NCBI GenBank assembly: GCA_021234155.1
Contig: JAJEKV010000820.1
Location: 20,904 to 84,903 of the forward strand
Direction of reading: 5' to 3'
From: Isoetes taiwanensis
Taxonomy: Eukaryota; Streptophyta; Lycopodiopsida; Isoetales; Isoetaceae
Length of the DNA stretch: 64,000 bases
Positions 1-10,084 of this stretch are shown here, piece by piece (positions within the stretch are counted from its first letter, which is position 1; every line of letters starts with the position of its first letter). The notes beneath the pieces were generated by a model, which saw nothing but the letters and a program-made list of their open reading frames with translations, did no database searches and was not told where the DNA came from. Position numbers and translations under genes: made by a program.

Positions 1-595
1 TACATAACGTACAATGAATATATATATACAACCGTGAGACTAAGAATAGTAGTCTATCGTTTAACCACCGCGCACTAATTATGGCATTGATTTAGGGTCG
101 GTGCTCAGTGCTGACAAAGTGCTGCCTTCTGTACAATTCAACACCTTCTCAACACCTGTGTGCTAAGTGCTAAACCATTGTTGTTTCAACACATTATGCT
201 TAGTCAGCATATTTATATTCCAACACTTTTCACTTCATAATAAATCTTATAAATACAAGAAATTTATAAATTTCAAGCTTTTAGTTGGTTTACACACATC
301 TCAAATATTTGACGACCATGGCTTAGTCCATGGGTATCTTCCAAACTACGATCAATTTGTGCAAAACATTCATCGAGATTTCCAATGGACAATTCAACAG
401 CAACATCTTGGCATTTTTTGTTGTATTGGCAACTTGATGAATTTAATGGACGCCTCTGTAACCTGCACATTTCAGATTGCAGTAAAGATCAACAAAACAG
501 ATTCAAATTATACCTTAATCTTCCTTCTTTTCCCTTTTTTTTGTAGCTCCCTGTTCCTTTTTCTTCCCTTGCACCTCAAATAACACCAACAACAG
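1..595. other. No recognisable gene
   Basis: AT-rich sequence with only short reading frames on both strands that look like chance. I see no conserved motif, repeat or splice-bounded exon here. Confidence 0.5.
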
Positions 596-1724
596 ATGTT
601 CGGTCTCCAGGATCGGCATCCCAAGACATTTTGGAGAAAGGTATTGAGCAAAGTTGTACAGCCCACAGGGAACATCACCTCAGAGCAATGGGTACAGTAC
701 TTGCAACAGCTTTACGATCCGCTCGGGGGCCGGGCACCAGTACCTCCACAGATGGGCCTGGCTCTGGTCATTACAGAGGGGGATGTCATCATGGGCCTGC
801 AACGCTAACTAATGGGAAGGCAACAGATTTAGATGGCATGCAGGCGGAACTTCTGAAATGGGCTGGACCTCCACTGGTGCCTGTCCCCACGGCACTATTC
901 AATAAAGCATTGCAAGAAGGTTTCCCTCCGCAGTGGACCACTAGTAGAGTTGTGCCCATATACAAGGCAGGGGACCCTCAATGCCCAGCCAACTATCGCA
1001 CTATTATGGTCAGCTCTCTCTTTGCAAAACTATTGGCTGGCATCCTTGAGCAGCGGCTTACAATATGGATAGAAGAGGCAGATGTGCGAGCTCTCACAAG
1101 CAGGCTTTCGGCCCAGGCATTCCGCCATTGATCATATCTTCACTATGCGCACACTGATTGAGCATAGCAAGAATCGCCGGCAAAAGCTGTACTGTTGTTT
1201 CGTGGATTTCGCAAAAGCTTTTGACACAGTGCCTCGAGACAAGTTATGGGACAGATTGCGGCAGCTGGGGACCCCCCTTGACTTGCAGAACACAATATAC
1301 AGGCTATACGAGGCATGTTCAGGCCGTATCACATCATCGGACAGCCGGTAATCAGTAGTATTTGAGTATGTTAGGGTTGCCCACTCTCCTCCACACTCTT
1401 TGTCCTATACATTGACCAGCCAGAAGATTGACTTTCTGAGCACGGAGGTGCGGGTGCCCATCTGATCATGCATCACACTCCGGCAACTCATACATGCTGA
1501 TGATGTCAACCTCCTGGCCTATACTCCAGAAGACATGCAACGTCACCTGGATGCTCTTGACACTTTTTGCGGTTAACTTGGCCAAAACTAGGGTGCTGCT
1601 AGTTTCGTCATCCCGTCAGCCAAGGCTTCCCTATGTAGAGGTGGCTCCGACCTACAAGTACTTGGGGATCGAGTTCTCTACTATCACCCACCCTAAGCCA
1701 CCGACATTAGCCTCTCCGATCTGA
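596..1724 (+). pseudogene. Decayed non-LTR retrotransposon (LINE) reverse transcriptase
   Basis: Three overlapping frames together spell a LINE-type reverse transcriptase. The first holds the finger region (NGKATDLDGMQAELLKWAG, then VVPIYKAGDPQCPANYR, about 805-1000). The second holds AGFRPRHSAIDHIFTMRTLI and the motif-A-like FVDFAKAFDTVPRDKLW (about 1100-1255). Further on, about 1478-1530, comes LIHADDVNLLAYTPEDMQ, the (Y/H)ADD catalytic box with both aspartates kept, followed by YKYLGIEFST (about 1650-1680). The reading frame shifts at least three times, and the C-terminal region and any upstream endonuclease are missing, so the copy is dead and truncated. LINE membership is clear from the motif order; the clade is not resolved. 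It may belong with the LINE tail at 15.2-15.8 kb, but no shared stretch is available for comparison. Confidence 0.85.
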
Positions 1725-2537
1725 AGAAGCATTACCTTCTAGTTGGGATGCCATCGACAAAGGAATCATCGATAAGAAATTCTGAAGGCCTAAGAACCCT
1801 AATCATAATTTTGGAGGTAGGGCGTCATATGAGAGAATGGAATCGCCATAGGAGAGCACGACGTTTTGAAAGACACGAGAGAATGAATTTTCAAGGTCGT
1901 CCTTTTCCTTTTAGGTAAGGTGTCATCTAGGGTTGGGTTGTTGCGCTAAAAAAGAATAATGACAAAACAAATTATACTTGTTCAGATAATACATTGGCTT
2001 TCAATGGTTGCATACATCTTAATGTATTTACATCTTTATGTAACTTGACATGCAAGCTATGCCTGGAGCTGAGAGTTTAGTTCTTATTGTATCACCCCAT
2101 GTGTCTCCAATTCTCACGTGCATTGCAACAACGCATTTGCTCATGAGCGCCAGCATGAAGTCCCTTACCTTGCAAAGCAATTGCCTTGCACCGCTCTTAT
2201 GTCATGGTTTCAATTGAAGGAGGGTTTTTTCCAGCTTCTGAAGCATGGAGGTCACGCCTGCATTCTCCACAAATTTTGTCATTTCCAGAGTAGTGATCTG
2301 GACTTGTAGGGCCAGAAGATGATTCTAGTACAGTTGACGTTCTGTGATGATTGTTTGAATAGCTCCTTTAATCGTGGTCGTCATCTCTGCAACTTTGGCT
2401 TGAAATCGTGATATAGTCATCGTAATCTCCTGTCCAAAGCGCTCCAGTCTTGGAAAAGGGTGTCAATTCTTGTTGATATCGTGTCTAGATTAGCGGAATG
2501 CCGTATATCTACTCCTGGATGTGGTAAACCCGGATAT

Positions 2538-2600
2538 ATGTCCGGGTTAACCACTGTCATGTCCGAGCTAACCACACTTTTGTCCGAGCTAACCACTGTT
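2538..2600. repeat. Three 21-bp tandem units
   Basis: The unit ATGTCCGAGCTAACCACNNT occurs three times in a row with a few substitutions (starts at 2538, 2559 and 2580). It would encode a 7-residue repeat on either strand. A related phrase (about 2846-2880, ending GGGTTAACCAGCC) lies 300 bp downstream. The surrounding 2.3-2.7 kb reads on the minus strand as a possible coiled coil (for example FQAKVAEMTTTIKGAIQT), perhaps retrotransposon gag-like, but this is weak. Confidence 0.7.
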
Positions 2601-3723
2601 TTTTGGCTGGGAAAACCACGCAGTGAACTGAGCGTGGGACTGTGTTTTGGCATGCTGATCTTTGAATAGAGCTTGCAATGAACTTCTTGAACGGTTTAAT
2701 CCGGTCCAAACACCATTGGAATCGCCTTGCCAGGCCCTAAAAACCTCATTCTATCGAGAGAGCAAGAGATTTGAGCATGGATCAAACAAGAACAGTGAAA
2801 AAACATGAAGAAACCGTTGTCTTTGAGCTTGAAACTGAGTAGCAGTGGTTAATCCGGACATGTGTCTGGGTTAACCAGCCAGTGATGTCTGATGTATCTT
2901 GCTACCTTTTAAACGATGTCAGTCGAAGATGATCATCCATCAATTTATTGTATGTACATCTCCATGCTAGAAGTGTGTTGCTTCTCTGTGCCCTGTTTTT
3001 TTTAGCAATGCATGTTCTAAATTCTGTAGCTGCTCGACAAAATGTGTGGCGTCAGTTGTTAGGCCTTCAACATTTACCTGGACTTGCCTCTATGGCGCTG
3101 ATGCCCCATTTGGACTTGTCTAAGAATGACTAGAGGGAGGGCGCTAGGTAGGAGGACGCTAGGAAAGAGAGCGAATCTATGTATATAACCAAGATATAAG
3201 AAGACTAGGCACATTTTGGATCAATTCAATAAAGTTGGCATGTTAAGATAAATAGAATTTTTAAGGCGATAAAAGAAAAGATCATGAATAAGATTTTGTG
3301 TTTGGTATGTATAAAAAAGCTACGTTGGCACTTGGGTTTTGGGATGCAATTTTTGTTATGTGAACCTGATGATTTGTACTTGATCCAATTTCCTTGCTTG
3401 CCAGATTCATCTTTCCTTCCTTTTTCAGTCCCGAAAATTGAGATTGCTATTTCGTTGATGGCTGTGAGGCCGTCTGGAATTGATGAGAATGTTCTTATCT
3501 GTGGCAGTTTGGAGCCGCATTTAAGCTTTGCGTGTTCAGAATCACCGGAGAAGTACTGCCTCTAAGTTTTGAATGATGGTCTTCTGTACAAATTTCACAA
3601 CACAGAATGTGCTTGGTTCCTTGTTTGTGATTAAGAAAGCTATATTCTATGTTTTCTTGTTTGAGTTGCTGAGGAGGTCTGAATCCTTCAATTCGTGGTA
3701 AGGCAGGAGCCAGATTTACGTGC

Positions 3724-3886
3724 TTTTGTTTGAATCCGATGTCTCCTCCTCCTTCAAGTGTTTCATTTGCTTCTTGCTTTTTGTTTCAGATGTTTCGTAG
3801 GTACGTTTTCTTTTGTTTGAATTCAATGTCTGCTCTTTCAAATGTTTCACTTGCTTCTTGTTTTTTTTGTTTCAGATGTTCGTAGG
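3724..3886. repeat. Direct repeat, about 87-bp spacing, two copies
   Basis: The sequence beginning TTTTGTTTGAATYCRATGTC recurs 87 bp downstream (3724 and 3811). Each copy ends in a pyrimidine-rich run followed by TTTCAGATGTTYCGTAGG. The ending looks like a duplicated 3' splice acceptor, which could mean a duplicated exon edge, but no coding exon follows convincingly. Confidence 0.7.
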
Positions 3887-4773
3887 CTGGGAAGGATCCA
3901 TGCTTCTAATAGGGCCAAGTCCGACAGGATTCGTTAATTATAAAATGGTTGTAATAAAAAAGGTGTTTTTGGACCATTGATTTGGGCTTATCTTTTTAAG
4001 AGCCAACAAACATTGGTCTTGGATGAAGAAGATTCCGAGGGATCTTCCACAATCGAAGGACACAAATCGCAATAGAAAGGACAATGCATTGAGATTTATA
4101 TATGTTTGCACGCATGTGTTGCAGAAACATTCCAAGTTGCTCTATACTGTATAATATGTGGACTCATAAAGCAAGTCTCTTGTTGTAAAATTTATTTAAT
4201 CTGTTTCATGTAATATACTGCTTCAAAGACAACACTTTTTGGCTGGTAAAAGTAATCACAGAAAATTGGACACGTTTTCGAAAGAAAGGAAGCTAATGAA
4301 GGGTCAAACCGTAATTTAGAGGGCAATTCTAAAAAATGTGTTTGAGGAGGATAAAATAACTGAGTACAAAACAAGCTTACATCCTTGGTAGATGAAAACC
4401 AAGGTCAGGGTTGCATATATGACAAGATGCGAATCCTTGTCCAGCAGAATACACTCAATCTGCCTGTCCATGACCAGGCAAGACATGATTGCTGATAAAT
4501 GATGTTGAATAGCTACCTGTCATATAATTACTTTTTCAAATTCCTAGATCTCTATGACTTTGTACAAATCACAATCATGCACTTCCCTAAATAGGTCCAT
4601 TCTTTCTCTAAACATGTTCGTTTAAATTCATCCGATTGCTATCATTCTGATGGAGAAATTGGTAAACCAGTGATTGGATTTTGCAAGCCTCTGTAAACAT
4701 CCACCAGAGCTCATACTCATACTTAAAATTGATGAGCTCATGGAAAATGCTAGAAGTACAAAGATCCTGTTAC

Positions 4774-6597
4774 CTATAATCGCCTGTCCATTGCAGCTGC
4801 TCTTAATTTTGCATTATGTGCCTCCTGTAGATTTGGTAGATGAATTAGTAAGCTTTAGCGACAGCCAAAAAGTATACATATCATTTGAAAAAGCATTGAC
4901 CAAACGGTGACAAATATGTACACTTTGGATGCCCACCAGCTATCTTTCATCAAATGGAATTTTTCTCATTGAACACCTCCCATCAAAAAATAACAGCCCA
5001 GGTTGTGTAAGGGGTCATCTTTCATATGTAGCCATGTGCCACATAAATGCAATGTTCTCAGATGCCAATGAGAATAATTATTGTTTCCAGCACTTCATGC
5101 TTTCACATTTGATTACTTTTAAGAACTACAATAGTTCAGACTTTATTCCAGTAATTAATGTGGTTCTATGAATACAGAAAAAATGGGATAGTTTCAATAG
5201 TAGCAAATCTAACATAGATGAAAACTTGTAAACACTTGATAGCAGTTTAGAAAACAGACCTGCATGTGAACAGCAGCAGAACTGTTGGAGACATCGTTTG
5301 CTAAAGTTTGAAGCTTGGATAACATTTTTGAGTATAATTCCTCAAGTTCCAGCACACCAGATGGGCCATCTGCTCTTACCATATTTCCCAGCCTTCCCAA
5401 AGCATATCCTTCAGCATACATATTCAGCAATGCCTGCTCCTTATCACGTTCCCTTCTTTCACTAGAATGTTGGGATAATCCAGTGATTCTATCATCGTCC
5501 CTCTTCCTCCAGCTATCCATTCCATCGTCATCTCTATCCTGGACAGTGCTTAACCAAGGAAGTGAAGCAACAGGACTATATGATCCATATTGTCCGTAAA
5601 ATGATCGCCCTTCTTCCTTTGCAATTTGTGAGACATGCCCTAGGTTTCTTATGACAACAGTTCGAGGCTGAAAAGTATGCAGTTTAGAGTGATACTGGAA
5701 AGCCCTATATTCATGACTTTGGACAGCCTTTGAAGAAACAGATTCTGACAACAGAAGAAAGATGCAAGGACAAGTTAAGGGAAGGCCAAAACCTTTTGTC
5801 TCTTGAAGCGCTGTTGATGATGAAGCACGTTTGTTACTTTTCGAAGGACTACCTCTTGATGGACTACCTTTTGCTGGACTGCCCTTTTTAGTGCTATGTG
5901 CATTACTAACTTCCTGACATGAAGAGCTCTGACTAGGGCTTCCACTGTCACTGATGGAATATGGCAACCCTAATTTGGAAGGACTTCCAAAATCTTTACC
6001 CATAACTACAATCCCCTCAGCAACATCTTTATGAACTTGCATATCTCTAGCTTTATTATCCACATTGCCCCTGGGACTAGCCAACCTTTCAACTTCATTG
6101 CCTGCACTTGGACTGATATTAAGTTTGCTTCTGGGACTACTCAACCTTTCAACTTCGTTGCTTGCACTTGAATTGATATTCAATTTAGATGTCAATCTTA
6201 AATTTGCAGTTACTTGCGCCTCTCTCATGGAAGGCCATGGCGGAGTATTTCTTCGGCCTACTAGCCATCCAACCAAAGGGTCGCCTCCCCATTTGTATCT
6301 GTCTCCTACTAATCCTTTCAGCTTTCCATGATTAATTTGACCAGTACCATCATAGAAACTAAACAATCTTCCAGTACAACAATGTCCCGTGACCACAATC
6401 TTGAGTTCTTCTCTAGTCCCAGGCTCTGCATCATCATCTTGCAAATTGACAACATTTCTCCTTTCTAGATGCCCAAATAAAAGTCCGTCACAATCCCCAA
6501 CAGCTGATCCAAATTCCTGTAGCATAAATGCTAGTGTGGCACCTGTGACCTCAACCCTGTCCACTGCAGAATCCTCATGGTAAGAGTTAAACTCCAT
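4774..6597 (-). CDS. Abraxas-like (FAM175) scaffold of a BRCC36 deubiquitinase complex
   Basis: A two-exon gene. Exon 1 (6597-5260) runs from ATG to CAG followed by GT; exon 2 (4824-4774) follows CTACAG and adds EAHNAKLRAAAMDRRL before TAG, giving 462 residues. The N-terminus is an MPN-like fold (about residues 10-115: GATLAFMLQEFGSAVGDCDG, LLFGHL, then GWLVGRRNTPPWPSMREAQV) without a JAMM zinc site, as in Abraxas/ABRO1. A Ser/Pro/Lys-rich linker carries a duplicated 20-residue unit and several GSPxK steps. Next come CIFLLLSES and VQSHEYRAFQYHSK, which match the plant family, and a C-terminal coiled coil from ELEELYSKML onward. Family members hold the K63-specific deubiquitinase BRCC36 in BRISC or BRCA1-A complexes. 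No SPxF BRCA1-binding tail is seen, which would fit a BRISC-type role (inference). The frame is intact. Confidence 0.88.
6071..6190 (-). repeat. In-frame 60-bp tandem duplication inside the Abraxas-like gene
   Basis: Two 60-bp units (phrase CTGGGACTA at 6071 and 6131) encode two 20-residue blocks built on SKLNI..SA.NEVERL.SPR. Being a multiple of three, the duplication keeps the frame. It lies in the low-complexity linker between the MPN-like domain and the coiled coil. Confidence 0.85.
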
Positions 6598-7840
6598 ATT
6601 CTATTGTCAGATATAGTCAACCCAATAACTAAATTTCTCTGAAGTTGGATTCGGAAGAAATGGACAATTGACCTAAAATGCTGCGCCCATCTTCCATATG
6701 ATCTGGAAAGAAGTTGAATAACCAGAAAAAGAACACTATGTAATGCGTATAGGAACCTGGGAAGGGAAATCACCCACGGTATGAACGATGGCTACAAGCT
6801 TTGAATGCTAGGGTTTCGATCTGGCTTTGGATGGAGCGAGGGAGCTTCCGCCTGAGCTAAGTAGCTTCTCTGCTTTCCGACATGGAACCTACCAAGGACT
6901 CATTTACACATATAATTTTGACATGGGAATTTTTAGTATACGGGTATTCTTTTTGATGTGCGAGCTGCCTGCGGACGTGCGTTTGTGAAATCGCCGTTAA
7001 TACATGGGCGTGTTAAAAACCAGCCTTTAAATTGCCAATTCCGCCAATATTTTCGGGCCATAATTTTTGGCCCGATGCCATGTTCCCAAGGTAAAATTCA
7101 GGTGTAACGTTGCCCGTAGGGGGCAACCCTCTTGTTGGAGGGTAGAGTGACATATAGAAGGCCTTGATTTGGTTTGAATATAATATTCCATAAAATATTA
7201 TAATTTTGTGACATTTGTGACGTTTAGACAGCAGAGATTTTCTTTGGCAGACAAGGAAAGCTGGATATGCATTCCGCAACAGGGGAGAGGCAAGGCAAGG
7301 CAAGGGCAAAGGCACCGACAGGGAATCGCATGCAAGCCCATTTAGCAGGGCGCCATTCAGCCATAAGAAAGATGGTGGCCTGGCAAAACACAGAAACGGC
7401 AAGGATGAACTGGAAGAAGCCGAAAACTGACTAAGGGAGAAGGAGCTTGGAGTAAAGAAGAAATTCGGTATGAAACATTTGAAGTTGTCCTGAGCAATGC
7501 TTGTTTGCAAATTGGAAGAATTTGTCACATTATCGAAGCCTGTGCTCCTTTTCTTTTCTGAATCCCTAATCTGCTATTTACAAAAGGGATTGATTATAAA
7601 AGCTTGTGCTTGTTATTCTTCTCATCCTTGCAGTTGTACAAGGCTGGATCGACCTTGGTAGAGCAGGGAAGGTTGAATGTTTGAATTATGCATTCTGCAA
7701 GCTTTTTCGGCCCAGGAAATGAGTTGGAGCAAAAGTTCCGCGGATGACCACGAAACACTAATTCGTGTAGCCATCAGGTATAACCAATAGAATTTTTGCA
7801 GAAAATTCCTATACCTTCTAATCTTGCTTCCCATCTGGTG
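6598..7840. other. Upstream region of the Abraxas-like gene, then repeat-like DNA
   Basis: The first about 300 bp is presumably the promoter and 5' leader of the minus-strand gene. From about 6,990 to 7,530 the sequence looks transposon-derived. It holds a GGGGGCAACCCTC-type box (about 7122-7135) and the phrase GGTAAAATTCAGGTGTAACG, which is echoed near 19.33 kb. The minus-strand open frame 7528-7013 shows no family resemblance. Confidence 0.4.
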
Positions 7841-7841
7841 C

Positions 7842-8804
7842 ATGGATGTAAATGGAGAAGTTCTCACTGGTGGAAAGCTATTGCATTCTTTGCTCGTCCG
7901 CAATGGGTTAAATTCAATTTCTAACTTGGCTGACAACCTTATTCGGCTATTTGCTTCAAGTGGAAGTTTGAATAAAGTAAATTACATCTTTAGCAAAGTT
8001 CTGAAGCCGAGTCAATACACATGGAATGCTATGTTGGATGCCCATGCCAAACTTAATACAGGGAAAGTCATTTTTCAACTATTCCGTAAAATGCAGGATG
8101 AAGGCACTATGGCAGACAGATACACATATCCAAGCATTTTGAAAGCATGTGGTTCTATAGAAAGAGGAAGGCATACTCACGAGCACATTGTTGAAAATGG
8201 AGCCAAGTCAGATACTTGATGAATAATGCACTTGTTAATATGTATGCTAAATGTGGAAGTTTGGAGGAGGCTCGTTAATTATTTGATAGACTGATGAATT
8301 GTAACATAGTGACTTGGGGTGCAATGATCTCAGGATATGCCCAGCATGGTGAAGGTCATGTTGCATTTAGATGTTTTGCAGATATGGAGCAGCAAGGTAT
8401 AAAGCCAGACAGGGTCATCTTTCTAAGTATCTTGAAGGCATGTGCAGGGTTCGAAATTGGGGGGGTTCGACCCTTAAAAATCCGGTCATTTCAAAAAAAT
8501 TCCGATAGCCAAAAAAAATTCCCGGCGTTTTTACAGGCTATTTTTGGGGAAGTTTTTAAGGATTTCCGGGAAAGTACACTATAATTTCATGTATTTCCGG
8601 CAGCCTTAAATGTAAGCAGGCATTTTTAATGGTTAGGGCAAATTCTAATTTCGAACCCTGGGCATGTGGTTGTATGGGTGCAATACAGCATGGAAGATTG
8701 ATCCATGAGCAGATCATTAATATCAAACTTCATGCAGACATTGTTGTGGGGAGCACTCTTATTGATATATATGTGAAATGTAGTAGCTTGGAAGAAGGGT
8801 CAAA
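7842..8804 (+). pseudogene. PLS-class pentatricopeptide repeat (PPR) pseudogene
   Basis: Successive frames give a clear run of PPR motifs: LLHSLLVRNGL, NLIRLFASSGSLNKVNYIF, YTWNAMLDAHAKL, FRKMQDEGTMADRYTYPSIL, KACGSIERGRHTHEHIVENG, NALVNMYAKCGSLEEAR, IVTWGAMISGYAQHGEG, ADMEQQGIKPDRVIFLSIL. After a MITE come IQHGRLIHEQII and VVGSTLIDIYVKCSSLEE. PPR proteins of this class bind organellar RNA, often for editing or processing. This copy is dead: a stop and frameshift near 8217, TAA near 8277, and a 216-bp MITE at 8445-8660. Removing the MITE with one target copy leaves LKACGCMGAIQHGRLI in frame, so the insertion hit a coding repeat. The E region is absent; the sequence becomes unrelated after about 8805. 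Confidence 0.9.
8445..8660 (+). mobile_element. 216-bp hAT-type MITE
   Basis: The element starts CAGGGTTCGAAATT and ends AATTTCGAACCCTG, a perfect 14-bp terminal inverted repeat. It is flanked on both sides by the identical octamer GGCATGTG (8437-8444 and 8661-8668). An 8-bp target duplication and CAGGG/CCCTG ends are hallmarks of hAT-superfamily elements. There is no coding capacity. A diverged second copy is at 33316-33530. Confidence 0.93.
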
Positions 8805-9471
8805 GCGTGTAGGTGGGGGGCATACTTGCGCCAGCCAAGCACCCCCTAAGCACCCTGGAACTCAAATTTTTGAACGGGGATTTTTTTAGTCGAGCCCGTC
8901 AGAAATCAAATTTTAGGGTTTTCTCGAGCCCTTCGGAGCACGTTTTTGGTGGGGCTTCAATCTCTGCAACCGAGCAGATGATCCTCATCATGGCTGTCCT
9001 TGGTGACAGATTTCCATCATTGGATGCTTTGACAAAAAAATTCGAAATGGTTTTGAGCCCTATGGAATACAAAATGCCTTTGCATTTTCAGGAATGTGGC
9101 GACATGGCCGGAAAGGCTTGCATGCGTTACTTTTTCCCTATTCTATATTTGCTGTTGAATATTTGCCCCTAAATTTCCATTAAGTTCAGGTAGTTTCACA
9201 TTAATCGATTGCCTTCTTTTTTTTTCATCAGATAATGCGGTTTGCAAATTTTGTAGAAGAATTCAATGTATACAGGTGCTTGCCTAATGAAGGAAGGGAT
9301 CTGTCTTCTTTCAGGAAAGATGAATGCACCACGAATGATTTTTTAAGTGTATGGCAGTCAGACCTGAAGGAGGGGAAGATAAAGCTCCATCAAATCCGTC
9401 CTTAATTTGCAGATGAACTTCATGATTTGGTAACTAAGATCTATCAGTATGGTTTAACACAGTGTTTTATC
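8805..9471. other. Unrecognised repeat-like stretch
   Basis: After the PPR relic the sequence changes character (GC-richer, with G and T runs). Frames at 8813-9172 and about 9232-9470 (one reads FVEEFNVYRCLPNEGRDLSS) show no known family. The second could be an upstream exon of the RING-like gene, but I cannot show a splice join. Confidence 0.35.
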
Positions 9472-9805
9472 TGTACGGGTACGGTAACTTTCAAGTACTT
9501 AGCGTACCGTACCAGAGGTACGGTACGTACGGAAATAAAAAATGCATTGTTTTTGTGTCAAATTTTGGTAGTTTTCAACACAAGTACGGTAAGTATTTTA
9601 TAGGTACGGTACGTATTTTATAGGTATTTTAAAGGTATTGTAAGTATTTTATAACTATTTTATAGGTACGGTACGTATTTGTATAGGTATGCTAACAACA
9701 CTTTTTAACGTACTTGTTTTTTTTCGGTACGTTAAAAACTCAGAGGTACGTTACGAGGTATGATACGTAAAATACTTACAGTACCGTACCTGTACGGTAA
9801 GTACT
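9472..9805. repeat. GTAC-rich fold-back repeat
   Basis: Both ends are built from permutations of GTACGGTAC (GTACGGGTACGGTAACTT on the left, AGTACCGTACCTGTACGG on the right). The interior repeats TATTTTATAGGTACGGTACG several times. Many of these cores are self-complementary, so the segment could fold on itself. It resembles a decayed MITE or fold-back element; I found no target-site duplication. Confidence 0.6.
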
Positions 9806-10084
9806 TAACAAAAAACAAAGAGGCAAGAACACAATTTGTCAAAGGGTTTGCGTGGTAGCATATTAAAAGGGCACTTGCGCAATCCGTGTAGTTTTAAATT
9901 TAATTAGCACGATTTGTCGCCACCTCTTTGCAAAAGATTCTAAAAGAATAAACCAAAAAAGAAGTAACTCTTATGAGTCTAGTGTGAAGCATATTTCTTG
10001 TGCGCTTTAGCTTGTTTGGAGGCAGACATGCATATGTTCAGGGACGAGCTGACTGTGTTAGAGGAACACCTAAAACAGAAATAA

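Larger units (their letters stand above)
1725..4773. other. Intergenic, repeat-bearing
   Basis: Outside the small tandem repeats I see no supported gene. A reading frame at 3284-3565 (+) is open for 93 codons but shows no family motif and is not flanked by convincing splice sites. The stretch is probably degraded mobile-element DNA. Confidence 0.4.

Noticed and set aside
2417-2653. Minus-strand frame as a gag protein
   Set aside because: Only a weak coiled-coil impression; largely generated by the 21-bp repeats.
8449-8460. B-box-like GGTTCGAAATT
   Set aside because: Part of the MITE terminal inverted repeat; no tRNA structure.
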